Of a stretch of 64,000 nucleotides of DNA, positions 16,507-25,964 are shown in pieces. The DNA is taken from positions 62,001 to 126,000 of the forward strand of contig JADJTY010000009.1 in the NCBI GenBank assembly GCA_016710935.1, written 5' to 3'. The position numbers were made by a program, and so were the translations under genes. The notes below the pieces were generated by a model. That model saw nothing but the letters and a program-made list of their open reading frames with translations. It was not told the DNA's origin and searched no databases. This DNA comes from Chitinophagaceae bacterium (GTDB lineage: Bacteria; Bacteroidota; Bacteroidia; Chitinophagales; Chitinophagaceae). Each line of letters begins with the position of its first letter. Positions within the stretch are counted from its first letter, which is position 1.

Positions 16507-17737
16507 AATGGTAGTGGTTTCATCAGTGGATGTTCATCTTTTAAATTTTCCGGTGTTAGTGATGGCAGAATCTTTTCCGTTTTATCCAGTAAAGAAGTCA
16601 TCAGGCTCCTGAACAGTATCATAGCCGGCGGATTCTGTTCAATGATCATGGCATACAAACTAACCGGCCTAAAAGGGATATCACCCAGCTTATCCCGGTT
16701 AAGATCGTAGCCTTCATATTTATCCCAGTAATTATTGTTGAAGCTGTTTAAAACCAGGCTGCCATTGGTTCCTACATCAAATGTATTTCCCTTTAAAGTT
16801 ATTTTTTACAACGGTAACCTCCATGCAGCTGGCCTGTATCTTCATGGCCCAGCCATTGGCTTCAAAAACATTTTTTTCCACCTGTATGCGACTTGCTCCT
16901 TCCATAAAAATACCGGCAGTATTTTTTATAAAATGATTCGTCTCAATGTAGCTGTCGCTGATCTCTTTCAACAGCAACCCATAAGCTCCATCACCCCAGT
17001 TCTCTTCAAAATAATTGTGTATCATTTTACATGATTGGAAAACATAACAGCAACGCCTGCCCCGTTATTTTTAAAAACATTGCTGATGTAGGCATCGTTA
17101 TTGCTGAACATAAAATGCAAACCATAGCGCAAATTTTTTCTGAAACATTGCGCCAGATGATGGAGTTGGTTACAAATTCAAAATAAATCCCATCGCGGTG
17201 GCCGGTTATATTGTTTGCTATAATCCGCATGCTGTCGGCCTTCCAGCAATGAATACCATTACCACTTTGCTGCTCTTCTTTGCTAAAAGATACCAGTGTA
17301 TTTTTTTCAATAGTGCAATTGATACCATGCTGGATATAAATACCAAAGAAAGTATCTTCCAGTTTATTATTCCGTATCACCACATCCCGGCCATTGTAAA
17401 TTTTAATGCCGGCATAGTCTTCTATACTTGAAACACCGGAGTGAACAATTTTAAAGCCATCAACCAAAACCCCGTTTGCTTTAATGGAGATGATCTCATA
17501 TTTATTATCCCCATCCAGCACAGGATGATTGATACCGATGAGGAATAATGTTTTATTAATGATGATATTTTTCTCATGATACTGCCCGGCTTCAACTAAA
17601 ACAGTGTCTCCATCTGCAGCAAAAAATAATCCCTGCTGAATGGTTTTAAATTTTTGTTGTTTTCCTATGCGGATGGTTTTTGCATGCAGACTGTTTACAA
17701 ATAAAACAAGCACTGATATGTAAATTATTTTTTTCAA
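16503..17737 (-). pseudogene. nosD: NosD, interrupted by three frameshifts
   Basis: Periplasmic right-handed beta-helix protein of the NosDFY complex, with a signal peptide (MKKIIYISVLVLFVNSLHA) and repeated parallel-beta turns such as VVIRNNKLEDTFFGIYIQHG. The frame is broken at about 17134-17139 (A run in the coding sense, one A short), at 17025-17028 (one A short) and near 16786-16794 (one base too many). Correcting these restores a continuous protein: NVSEKNLRYGLHFMFSNND, then NHVKMIHNYFEENWGDG, then KGNTFDVGTNG, ending at 16503 with ATGA overlapping nosF. The start overlaps the nosL stop. About 411 residues in all, the family length. The lesions sit in homopolymers, so assembly errors are possible. 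Confidence 0.85.
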
Positions 17738-18759
17738 GGCTTAATTAGATCGTTCCATGTAAGTGTATTTCCCGGAAAGCGCTTTTGAACGGTTATTAAA
17801 CTATCGGTATTATCAAATGCCGCTACATTGCCTCCCATTGGGCTTCTTAAGGCTTCGCTTTTAAAAAGCAGCGCTGTATTTACCTTAATCAACTGGTGGG
17901 CACCGGCATAATTGGTCAGGTAATAATCTTTAACATTGCCGGGGTCAGTATCTTTTGTTTTAAGGTAAGATAAAAGGCAGTGTACATCATCAAACTTATA
18001 GACTTTACCTTTCTTAGTTACCAGTTCTGCTCCAAACCGTACATCGCTAATGGTCATTTTACAGAAATAACAATTATCAATTCCGGTTTTAATTGGTTCT
18101 GGTCCTGCTGTGCAGGATGACAGGCTCATCATACATAAAAATACTGCTGCAGCTGATGTTAATTTTGCTGTATGCATATTTTTCCGGCTGCTTCTCCACA
18201 CCATAAAAGTACAAAAAACCAATAGGGCGCCGGCACCAACAAAAATCCATCCACCAATATCAGGCATGGAATATGCTCCAAAATTCAACAATTGTTTAAA
18301 GCCAATCAATGGTGGCTGATACGCCATCCCCGGAACAATGATAGCAGCATTGGGGTCTAAGTTATGGCCATAATTATATTCCCATCTCCAGAAATCGTAC
18401 ATGGCTAAAATACCAAAGCTTACAAATAATATTGCCAGCAAATACAATAATTTTCTTTTAGCCACCAGGCCCGCAACAATAAAAAATAATGCAAAAAAAC
18501 CAATGATATAAGGTAACAGCGTAAACTCTATAAAATCTTCTGTGTGCAATGTCTTCATACCAATATAATGGTTTAACCCGTTAATGATATCTACATTCCC
18601 TCCTAATTTATCAGGATAAATCAGCAACATCAACCCTTCGGGATATTGTGGAGCCACCAGATCAATGCGCCACATGGGTACAAATAATACTACTATTAAA
18701 GCAAGTCCGCAAATTACCAGTAAGAATCTTATCCACAGTTTCAGCTTATCGTTCTTCAT
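17734..18759 (-). CDS. nosL: Membrane protein with C-terminal NosL domain
   Basis: 341 residues. The N-terminal half has four to five hydrophobic segments (about 11-32, 85-102, 106-123, 170-188), with a WRIDLVAPQYPEGL loop known from nos-linked membrane proteins of Bacteroidetes. A lipoprotein-like LSSCTA follows near residue 216. The rest is a NosL copper chaperone domain, shown by NCYFCKMTISDVRFGAELVTKKG and FDDVHCLLSYL. In many bacteria NosL is a separate lipoprotein; here it appears fused to the membrane part. Start lies 65 bases after the nosZ stop, beyond a terminator-like hairpin; its stop overlaps the nosD start. Confidence 0.87.
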   Translation of the reverse strand: MKNDKLKLWIRFLLVICGLALIVVLFVPMWRIDLVAPQYPEGLMLLIYPDKLGGNVDIINGLNHYIGMKTLHTEDFIEFTLLPYIIGFFALFFIVAGLVAKRKLLYLLAILFVSFGILAMYDFWRWEYNYGHNLDPNAAIIVPGMAYQPPLIGFKQLLNFGAYSMPDIGGWIFVGAGALLVFCTFMVWRSSRKNMHTAKLTSAAAVFLCMMSLSSCTAGPEPIKTGIDNCYFCKMTISDVRFGAELVTKKGKVYKFDDVHCLLSYLKTKDTDPGNVKDYYLTNYAGAHQLIKVNTALLFKSEALRSPMGGNVAAFDNTDSLITVQKRFPGNTLTWNDLIKP

Positions 18760-18780
18760 ATTCTCTTTTTCAGATTCAAA

Positions 18781-18811
18781 AAGGAGCAGGCTCTAATCAA
18801 GCCTGCTCCTT
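18781..18811 (-). terminator. Terminator-like hairpin between nosZ and nosL
   Basis: 12-bp perfect stem (AAGGAGCAGGCT paired with AGCCTGCTCCTT) with a seven-base loop, and five T on the minus-strand 3' side. It would end or reduce transcription after nosZ, so nosL-D-F-Y may be made at lower levels than nosZ. Confidence 0.75.
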
Positions 18812-18823
18812 TCTCTCACAAAA

Positions 18824-20816
18824 TCATTTCTTTTTTGCAGTATCAGAAACCGCATAATTTTTACCTGTACTGAACAACAGAGGCGTATTGCTTCCGGCAG
18901 GTGAAACCCTGATGTAGCCTGTCATTTCCTGGTGCAAGGCACTACAAAAATCGGTACAATACATAGGGAATATACCAACCCTGCTTGGCAACCATTTTAA
19001 GGTTTGTGTTTCGCCTGGCATAATCAATAATTCGGCATTATCTGCACCTTTAACAGCAAATCCATGCGGCACATCCCAATCCTGCTCCAGGTTAGTGACA
19101 TGGAAATACACTTCATCGCCCATTTTTATTCCTTCAATATTATCGGGAGTAAGGTGAGAGCGGATGGCGGTCATATACACATGAACTTTGTTTCCTTCCC
19201 TAACCACTTTTGTTGCTCCTTCTCCATTAGCAAAATAAGGGTTCTTATTTTCTTCCATTTTAAAGAATTTCTGCGAATTCTTTTTTATGAGATCTGCCGG
19301 CACTATCTGGGCATAATGCGGTTCTCCAATTATGGGAAATCAAGTATCAGCTGCATTTTATCTCCGCTGATATCATACAATTGAGCACTTTGAGACAGTT
19401 CAGGCCCGGTTGGCAGATACCTGTCTTTGGTTATTTTATTATAGGCAACCAGGTATTTTCCATTGGGTGTTTTGGTATCGCCATGGGCAACAGTTAAGTG
19501 ACCCACTGAATAATATGTTGGAACCCTGTCTACCACTTTCAGATCTTTTATATTCCATTTTACAATTTCTGATGATACAAACATAGAAGTATAAGCATTA
19601 CCTTTGTTATCAAACTCTGTATGTAAAGGGCCCAGGCCGGGTTTCTTCACTTCGCCATACAAAACTGATTCGTATTTTAAAATAGGAACTCCATCAAATT
19701 CGCCAATAAAATCTTTAGCTGCAATGGCTTTTGTAATTTATCAAAACTAAAAACGGGAATTAATGCAGCTAATTTTCCGCTACCTACAATGTATTCGCCT
19801 GTAGGGCTTACATCACAACCATGCGGTGATTTGGGGCAAGGAAAAAAGTAACAGATGTCTTTCAAATCTTTAGCATCCAATACGGTAACTTCTGTTTTTT
19901 ATTTGGATGTTGCAGAATGGGTAATATCGCTGTAACCTGTTGGAGCATATTTCACAGCTTGCTTTCTGCCTTTACCGGCTTTAATATATTCTTCTGCTTT
20001 CTTCCAGTTTACAGCCATAATAAAATCCTTATCCTTTTGCGAAGCATTAACTTCCAGCAAGGTGTTGGCCTGTTCTGTATTATACATCGAGAAGAAAAAC
20101 CAGCCGTGTGATACGCCTTTTCCGGCACGGCTTAAATCAAAATTAACGCCGGGGCATTGTATCTGAAATGCGATATCCATTTTACCATCTTCCTTGGCAA
20201 CACTGATAAAACTTAAAGTGCCTTTAAAATTTTGTTTGTAGGTATTGATGGGCACATCGCCATTTTTATCATCGGGCGGCACACTAAAACGGGTACCGGC
20301 CACCACATATTCTGTATTTTCTGTAATAAACGGAGATGAGTGATTACCGCCGCTGTTGGGCAATTCAATGATCTCTGCAGTACGGAAAGTTTTAAGATCG
20401 ATCCTGGCCACACGTGGTGTATTATTGGCATTACCAAATACCCAACGTCCGTCATATTCACCATTTGTTTTTGAAACCTGCACGTGGTGCAGATCATCCC
20501 AGGGTACAAAACCATGCGATGTGTTCAGCATGGGTTTTGTTTCTTCGCTATAGCCCCAGCCTTTTTCAGGGTCAACAGAAAAAACCGGGATCACACGCAA
20601 CAAACGGCCGGATGGCAAACCGTACGTACTCATTTGTCCGCTAAAGCCGCCCGAAACAAAATTATAAAACTCATCGTATTTACCGGGTGCTACATACACT
20701 TTGGATGCTGCATCGGAGCTTACTGCCGAGCCTGCATTTTTAGGTTTACAGGCATAAAAGCCCGGTAATAAACTGAATGCGAAAACAGTTATTACTAGTA
20801 GTTTATAATTTTTCAT
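18824..20816 (-). pseudogene. nosZ: N2O reductase NosZ (clade II), frame broken at three places
   Basis: Reduces N2O to N2. The N-terminus is a Sec/lipoprotein-type signal (FSLLPGFYAC), not a Tat signal, and begins the seven-bladed propeller: GFVPWDDLHHVQVSKTNGEYDGRW, NNTPRVARIDL, GGNHSSPFITENTEY; later come CPKSPHGCDVSPTGEYI and GLGPLHTEFDNKGNAYTS with the CuZ His. The C-terminal cupredoxin has YCTDFCSALHQEMTGY, the CuA Cys-x3-Cys site. The frame is broken by a TAA at 19899-19901 (same frame resumes), by a missing base at about 19729-19732, and by another at 19334-19339. Repaired length is about 664 residues, right for the family. Errors or true decay cannot be told apart here. Confidence 0.9.
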
Positions 20817-20846
20817 GTTTGTTAGTTTATATGTTGAAGGTTCGTT

Positions 20847-21326
20847 TTATTTTATACCATCATTCTTACGCATAAATTCATACAATGCCCTTGCATCATC
20901 ATCAGCAATATTCTGATTGGGCATACGCACCAGGCAAATTTCCAGTTGTGCCTGCGCCTTAGGATCCTTGTTCAGCATAGCATCCGTATTGGTTGTAAAA
21001 TTCATGATCCATGGTGCAGAATGGCGGTCGGTAACACCTAACCAACCCGGACCTACCAGTTTTTCGCTGGTTAGTTTATGGCAACTCACGCATTTTACAT
21101 TGTATACTTTTTCGCCGGCGGCTGCCATGGTTGCATCTAATTTTTCACCAACTGCAACTTCCGTAAATTTTCCTTCGCCTCTTTCAGGATCGTAAGAAGG
21201 GTTACCGTTTTCAGTTTTTGCAGGTTCAGATCCCGGGCTTTCTGAAGTGGCAGAACTTTTTTCAGAATTTCCTCCACAAGCTGCTATGAATGCGCCCATA
21301 AACAAAATGATTGCGAATTTTTTCAT
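20847..21326 (-). CDS. c-type cytochrome at the head of the nos operon
   Basis: 159 residues from ATG at 21326. The upstream frame to 21434 has no sense and would run over promoter sequence. Lipoprotein signal (MKKFAIILFMGAFIAAC), acidic linker, then one heme c domain with CVSCH and a distal Met (RMPNQNI). It starts the nos run, 30 bases ahead of nosZ. Placement of a cytochrome c before nosZ is known in clade II clusters, where it is thought to pass electrons to NosZ; here that is inference. Confidence 0.88.
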   Translation of the reverse strand: MKKFAIILFMGAFIAACGGNSEKSSATSESPGSEPAKTENGNPSYDPERGEGKFTEVAVGEKLDATMAAAGEKVYNVKCVSCHKLTSEKLVGPGWLGVTDRHSAPWIMNFTTNTDAMLNKDPKAQAQLEICLVRMPNQNIADDDARALYEFMRKNDGIK

Positions 21327-21498
21327 GTTTTTAATTTTTTGATTTATAATTTGATTACACAAGATTAGCTTCCTGTCCATTATTATTTTATGCGTTGAAT
21401 CATATCTTTTAACAAACAATTTAAAATCCCGCAAATACTTTCAAAATACCCACACTATGGGTACTTTAAAGAATAAAGGGGTACATTTGAAATCATCA

Positions 21499-21510
21499 TG
21501 ATTTAAATCA
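21499..21510. promoter_or_regulatory. Fnr-like box between the nos operon and crp/fnr gene
   Basis: TGATTTAAATCA, part of the 14-bp perfect palindrome ATGATTTAAATCAT. It is 74 bases before the Crp/Fnr start and 173 bases before the nos cytochrome, so it may serve the regulator, the nos operon, or both. Confidence 0.65.
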
Positions 21511-21583
21511 TAACCCGTTCTGTTTAACCTCATCGGACTTCATATATATTAAGGCGTTTTTTGCTTTACAGAAACTATTTTTT

Positions 21584-22180
21584 ATGCAAATAAATATCGA
21601 CATTTTACTGGCCTGGGGAGCGGCTTACAAAAAAGTAGCTGCAGGAGAAATAATTTTTCATGAAGGCACGGAATCTTCTTTTTACTATCAACTGGTTTCG
21701 GGCAAGGTAAGGTGGGTTAATATAAACGACCAAGGCAAAGAATTCATACAAACTATTATTGAGCCGGAAGAATGCTTTGGAGAATTTCCGCTGTTTGATG
21801 ATGAACCTTTTGCTGCCAGCGCCATCGCTGATGAAGATTCTGTTATCATACGCTTACACCGTTCTTCTTTTCATCAACTGTTAAGAGAAAATCCGGAGCT
21901 ACATTTTGAGTTCACCCGTTTACTTACACAAAGGCTGCGGTTTAAATTTTTAATTTTGAAAGAACTGGCTAATCACAATCCGGAGGGCAGCATATCTACC
22001 CTGCTTAATTATTTTAAGCAAACACAAAAAAACATCTGCACCAAATGTAACCGGTTAAAACTTACCCGCCAGCAAATAGCCGATATGACCGGGTTGCGGG
22101 TTGAAACAGTGATCCGCACTATGAAATTCATGCAATCAAAAGGCGATCTGCAGATCACAAAGGGTAAGGTTTACTGTTGA
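21584..22180 (+). CDS. Crp/Fnr family regulator next to the nos operon
   Basis: 198 residues: a cNMP-type beta-roll sensor domain (about 10-120), a dimer helix, and a Crp helix-turn-helix (LTRQQIADMTGLRVETVIRTMKFM). Cys are few: CFGEF at about 66 and a C-terminal NICTKCNRLK pair, not the N-terminal Fnr cluster, so a 4Fe-4S sensor of Fnr type is not evident. Divergent from nos, with a TGAT-N4-ATCA box in its own promoter; identical boxes at RIC, cco and others make it the best candidate for their regulator, possibly as an NO or redox sensor. Regulon assignment is inference. Confidence 0.9.
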   Translation: MQINIDILLAWGAAYKKVAAGEIIFHEGTESSFYYQLVSGKVRWVNINDQGKEFIQTIIEPEECFGEFPLFDDEPFAASAIADEDSVIIRLHRSSFHQLLRENPELHFEFTRLLTQRLRFKFLILKELANHNPEGSISTLLNYFKQTQKNICTKCNRLKLTRQQIADMTGLRVETVIRTMKFMQSKGDLQITKGKVYC

Positions 22181-22251
22181 ATGCGTTGTGCTGCTTAGCT
22201 CATTTTTATCATTTGTTGTAAAAAGACCAGGAGGTTATTAGCTGAGCAGTA

Positions 22252-22263
22252 TGATTTGAATCA
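22252..22263 (+). promoter_or_regulatory. Fnr-like box before the membrane protein gene
   Basis: TGATTTGAATCA within the palindrome ATGATTTGAATCAT, 57 bases upstream of the ATG at 22309. Confidence 0.65.
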
Positions 22264-22308
22264 TACTATCTTTCTTAATTGCTTGATTTCTTTGTATCAA
22301 ACGTTCTT

Positions 22309-23529
22309 ATGGTATTTCCGCTGTTCCGCTGGCTAAAAATCTCATTGATTAATTTATTGATCGTTGCTACGCTGGGCTTTGTACTGAGGTATAAGATATT
22401 GTACCCGCTTCCTTTTATAGATCAAAAGCATTTGTTGCACGGCCATGCTCATTTTGCATTTGCAGGATGGATAACGCAGGCCATCATGGCACTGCTTGTT
22501 GCTTACCTGGTAAAACAACAGGGTAATTATAACTACAAAAAATACACCTGGCTTTTATATGCCAATCTCATAACGGCTTATGGCATGTTGATCGCATTCC
22601 CTATAGAAGGTTACGGATTATTTTCCATCATCTTTTCTACAGCATCTATCATTGTTTCTTACTTTTTTGCTTATTATTACTGGCGTGATCTGAACAGGCT
22701 GGCTTTTAAAAGCACCGCAAATTCCTGGTTTAAAGCGGCGGTATTATTCAATGCACTGTCTTCGCTGGGAGCGTTTGCCTTAACCATCATGATGGTTGCA
22801 AAAGTCATTCATCAAAACTGGTACCTGGCAGCCGAATATTTTTACCTGCATTTTCAATATAATGGCTGGTTCTTCTTTGCCTGCATGGGTTTATTTACGG
22901 CATTTGTAAGCCGGCATACCAATACCGAAAACATACTCACCAAAATATTCAGGCTTTTTGCATTCGCCATTGTGCCTGCCTATTTTCTGTCGGCTTTATG
23001 GATGGATATTCCGCTTTGGGTGTATATTTTGGTTATACTGGCTGCCATTGCACAGGTAGCTGGCTGGTGGTGGCTTGTAAAATTGATACAAAAAAACTGG
23101 GCACTGCTAAAACCAAAATTTTCGACTGTTTCAAAATATATACTTGCCTGTTCAGCCGTTGCACTTACTGCAAAGCTTCTTTTACAACTGGGGTCTACCA
23201 TCCCTTCTTTAAGCGATCTGGCCTTTGGTTTCAGGCCCATTGTAATTGGTTACCTGCACCTGGTTTTACTGGGTGTTATCACATTATTTTTATTGGGCTG
23301 CATGTTTGCCGAAGCCTATTTTTATTTAAATAAATGGTCGGTAAGAGGTGTTTATATTTTTGCCGTTGCAGTGATTATCAATGAAATTTTACTGATGACA
23401 CAAGGCGTTGCAGCCATTACCTACACAGCCATTCCATTTATTAATGAGCTATTGCTTGTTGCTGCATTCCTTTTATTTTCAGGTGCATTGCTTATTTCCA
23501 TAACAAAAATAAATAGTTTACAAAAGTGA
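22309..23529 (+). CDS. Polytopic membrane protein, possibly heme-copper-oxidase related
   Basis: About 406 residues with some twelve hydrophobic segments. I start at ATG 22309; the frame also opens at a TTG at 22279. Conserved-looking His in or near helices include LLHGHAHFAFAGW (about 40), FYLHFQYNGWFF, VSRHTN and GYLHLVLLGV, which recall heme ligands of cytochrome or NO-reductase cores, but I cannot place all expected CuB ligands. It lies between the Crp/Fnr gene and the RIC gene, with an Fnr-like box before it, so a job in NO or O2 chemistry is plausible. Function is not established by the sequence. Confidence 0.75.
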   Translation: MVFPLFRWLKISLINLLIVATLGFVLRYKILYPLPFIDQKHLLHGHAHFAFAGWITQAIMALLVAYLVKQQGNYNYKKYTWLLYANLITAYGMLIAFPIEGYGLFSIIFSTASIIVSYFFAYYYWRDLNRLAFKSTANSWFKAAVLFNALSSLGAFALTIMMVAKVIHQNWYLAAEYFYLHFQYNGWFFFACMGLFTAFVSRHTNTENILTKIFRLFAFAIVPAYFLSALWMDIPLWVYILVILAAIAQVAGWWWLVKLIQKNWALLKPKFSTVSKYILACSAVALTAKLLLQLGSTIPSLSDLAFGFRPIVIGYLHLVLLGVITLFLLGCMFAEAYFYLNKWSVRGVYIFAVAVIINEILLMTQGVAAITYTAIPFINELLLVAAFLLFSGALLISITKINSLQK

Positions 23530-23538
23530 TTTCAATCA
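23527..23538 (+). promoter_or_regulatory. Fnr-like box before the RIC gene, overlapping a stop codon
   Basis: TGATTTCAATCA; its first three bases are the TGA stop of the membrane protein gene. It lies 46 bases upstream of the RIC ATG, suggesting separate control of RIC. Confidence 0.62.
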
Positions 23539-23584
23539 CAGTATGTCATTTTTTACAGTACCAACTTTGTACAAATTATAAAAT

Positions 23585-24310
23585 ATGACAAACATAGCAG
23601 AACAAACACTCGCAACCATTGTAACCAACAACCACTTTACAGTTCCTGTACTTGAAAAATACGATCTTGATTTTTGCTGCAAAGGCAAAAGAACACTGGC
23701 AGATGCCTGTACAGAAAAAGGAATTTCAATTGAAGCCATTAGCGAAGAGCTGGAAAGATCTTCATTAACACCCACCACAAAAATGCCCTTTACCGAAATG
23801 ACAGCTGAACAGTTGATCAGTTACATCCTCATTCATCATCATTTTTATGTAAAACAATCCATGCCAACCATCATCGGGCATTTAGAGAAAGTGGCAGCAA
23901 AACACGGCAGTCGTTTTCCTTATATGGTAGAAGTGCTCAGTTTATTCAGGGAAATAAATGAAGAAATGACCATGCACATGCACAAGGAAGAAGTAATTCT
24001 TTTTCCAAGAATTAAAGAAATAATAGCGCTGCAGGAGGCTCATCAGCAAAGCAAACTGGTTCCCGGTTACATTACGGCGCCCATACAGGTTATGGAACTG
24101 GAGCATGAGCATGCAGGAGATGTTTTGTATAAGATCAGGTCTTTAACAAACAACTATACCCCGCCGGCAGAAGCTTGTACAACGTTCCAGGTTAGCCTTG
24201 CAGAATTAAAAGAATTTGAAGAAGACCTGCACAGGCATGTACACCTGGAAAACAATTTATTGTTTCCGCTGGCAGAAAAAATGTTAACCAATCAAATCCA
24301 TCTCAATTAA
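23585..24310 (+). CDS. ric: Iron-sulfur cluster repair di-iron protein (RIC)
   Basis: 241 residues. The N-terminal ScdA domain has VLEKYDLDFCCKGKRTLADAC with the typical Cys pair. The hemerythrin-like part has His/Glu ligands in ILIHHHFYVKQSMP, MTMHMHKEEVILFPRI, MELEHEHAGDVL and LHRHVHLENNLLFPLAE. YtfE/ScdA-type proteins repair Fe-S clusters damaged by NO or oxidants. Its own Fnr-like box and a following terminator indicate a single-gene unit. Neighbourhood with nos and hemoglobin supports a nitrosative-stress role. Confidence 0.95.
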   Translation: MTNIAEQTLATIVTNNHFTVPVLEKYDLDFCCKGKRTLADACTEKGISIEAISEELERSSLTPTTKMPFTEMTAEQLISYILIHHHFYVKQSMPTIIGHLEKVAAKHGSRFPYMVEVLSLFREINEEMTMHMHKEEVILFPRIKEIIALQEAHQQSKLVPGYITAPIQVMELEHEHAGDVLYKIRSLTNNYTPPAEACTTFQVSLAELKEFEEDLHRHVHLENNLLFPLAEKMLTNQIHLN

Positions 24311-24372
24311 TAATGCCCGCTTTATATGCCAATAGCCATTTATTGATTTAAAAAGAATGATTTTATTTTATG

Positions 24373-24395
24373 ATCCGGGAAAATGCTTCCCGGAT
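24373..24395 (+). terminator. Terminator after RIC
   Basis: Hairpin ATCCGGGA-AAATGCT-TCCCGGAT followed by T-rich sequence. The rest of the gap to 24590 shows no gene. Confidence 0.8.
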
Positions 24396-24590
24396 TTTAT
24401 TTTGTAAAATGATTGAAACATGTATCATTTTAAAGGCTGACATGCATCATATAAATCAACCGGCAGTACTTTTACATTTGCTTCATGCAACTTTGGAAAA
24501 ATATCATCAGCCGCCCTTCTTAATTATTCCTCTCCCCTTTTTTCTGTATCCACTGCATCTCTTCATTTCATTATTTTAAATACATATTGT

Positions 24591-25964
24591 ATGCAAACCA
24601 TTATAGAACCGTTCCGGATAAAATCTGTTGAACCCATTTACTTTAATACAGCAGCAGAAAGAAAAATAATTTTAGAAAAAGCATTTTACAATCCCTTTCT
24701 TATACATTCCAATGATGTACTGATAGACCTGCTTACAGACAGCGGCACCAGCGCCATGAGCAGCAACCAGTGGGCGGGCATCATGCAAGGCGATGAGTCT
24801 TATGCAGGCAGCCCCAGCTTTTTTCGTTTTGAAAAAACAATACAGGATATTACCGGCATGCCCATTGTAATACCCGCCCACCAGGGCAGGGCTGCTGAAA
24901 AGATACTGTTCAGCATTTTAGGCGGACCCGGAAAATATATAGTAAGTAATACTTTGTTTGATACCACCAGGGCCAATATAGAATTTTCAGGTGCCACAGG
25001 TGTTGACTTAATCTGCGAAGCAGGTAAACACCCAACTGTACCGGCACCTTTTAAAGGAAATATGGATGTGGATGCTTTACAAAAATATATTGCAGAAAAA
25101 GGTGCTGCCAATATTCCCATATGCATGATCACCGTTACCAATAATTCCGGTGGTGGCCAGCCGGTAAGTATGCAAAATATAAAAGACGTAAAAAAGATCT
25201 GCGTAGCAAACAATATTCCCTTGTTTATTGATGCCTGCCGTTTTGCAGAGAATGCCTGGTTTATTAAACTGCGTGAAGCTGGTTATGCAGATAAAACGAT
25301 TCCTGAAATTGTTAAAGAACTTTTTTCTTATGCTGATGGCTGCACCATGAGCGCCAAGAAAGATGCTTTTGCTAACATTGGCGGTTTTTTGGCCATGCAT
25401 GATGAAGCACTTGCAAAACAATGTAGAAACCTGTTGATCATGACCGAAGGTTTTCCAACTTATGGAGGCTTGGCGGGCAGAGACCTGGAAGCCATTGCCA
25501 TTGGTTTAACTGAAGTGATGGACGAACATTATCTGCAATACCGCATACGCAGTATTGAATACCTCACCAATAAATTAATTGCTGCCGGTGTGCCGGTAAT
25601 GCAGCCTGCTGGCGGCCATGCTGTATACCTTGTTGCTGATGAGTTTTTGCCGCATATACCGGTTGATCAATATCCGGGCCAGGCCCTGGTTGGCGCCTTG
25701 TACGAGCATGGCGGCATACGCAGTGTGGAGATTGGCTCACTGATGTTTGGTAAGTATGATGAAGGTGGAAAACTGATTCCTGCTGCATTAGAACTGGTTC
25801 GACTGGCCATTCCCCGCAGGGTGTACACACAAAGCCATATTGATTATGTGGCAGAAGTAATTATTGAAGTTTTTAATAATCGCAATAAAATAAAAGGGCT
25901 ATTTATTGTTGAAGAAGCACCCACACTCAGGCATTTTACAGCGAAGCTACAATCCGTAAGTTAA
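24591..25964 (+). CDS. tnaA: Tryptophanase / beta-eliminating lyase
   Basis: 457 residues of the PLP-dependent TnaA/tyrosine phenol-lyase family: GDESYAGSPSFFRFE near the N-terminus, IPAHQGRAAE, ITVTNNSGGGQPVSM, the PLP-lysine motif SAKKDAF (Lys at 256/257), and FPTYGGLAGRD. The enzyme splits tryptophan to indole, pyruvate and ammonia; tyrosine phenol-lyase activity cannot be excluded from sequence reading alone. No TnaC-like leader or tnaB gene lies next to it. Its last codons overlap the convergent pepD end by four bases. Confidence 0.92.
   Translation: MQTIIEPFRIKSVEPIYFNTAAERKIILEKAFYNPFLIHSNDVLIDLLTDSGTSAMSSNQWAGIMQGDESYAGSPSFFRFEKTIQDITGMPIVIPAHQGRAAEKILFSILGGPGKYIVSNTLFDTTRANIEFSGATGVDLICEAGKHPTVPAPFKGNMDVDALQKYIAEKGAANIPICMITVTNNSGGGQPVSMQNIKDVKKICVANNIPLFIDACRFAENAWFIKLREAGYADKTIPEIVKELFSYADGCTMSAKKDAFANIGGFLAMHDEALAKQCRNLLIMTEGFPTYGGLAGRDLEAIAIGLTEVMDEHYLQYRIRSIEYLTNKLIAAGVPVMQPAGGHAVYLVADEFLPHIPVDQYPGQALVGALYEHGGIRSVEIGSLMFGKYDEGGKLIPAALELVRLAIPRRVYTQSHIDYVAEVIIEVFNNRNKIKGLFIVEEAPTLRHFTAKLQSVS

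Noticed and set aside
19677..19880. A separate small gene inside nosZ
   Set aside because: It continues the NosZ sequence in the same frame after a single stop codon.
24420..24480. Possible Fnr-like boxes before tryptophanase
   Set aside because: Only mismatched halves (for example TGAC-N4-ATCA); not better than chance.
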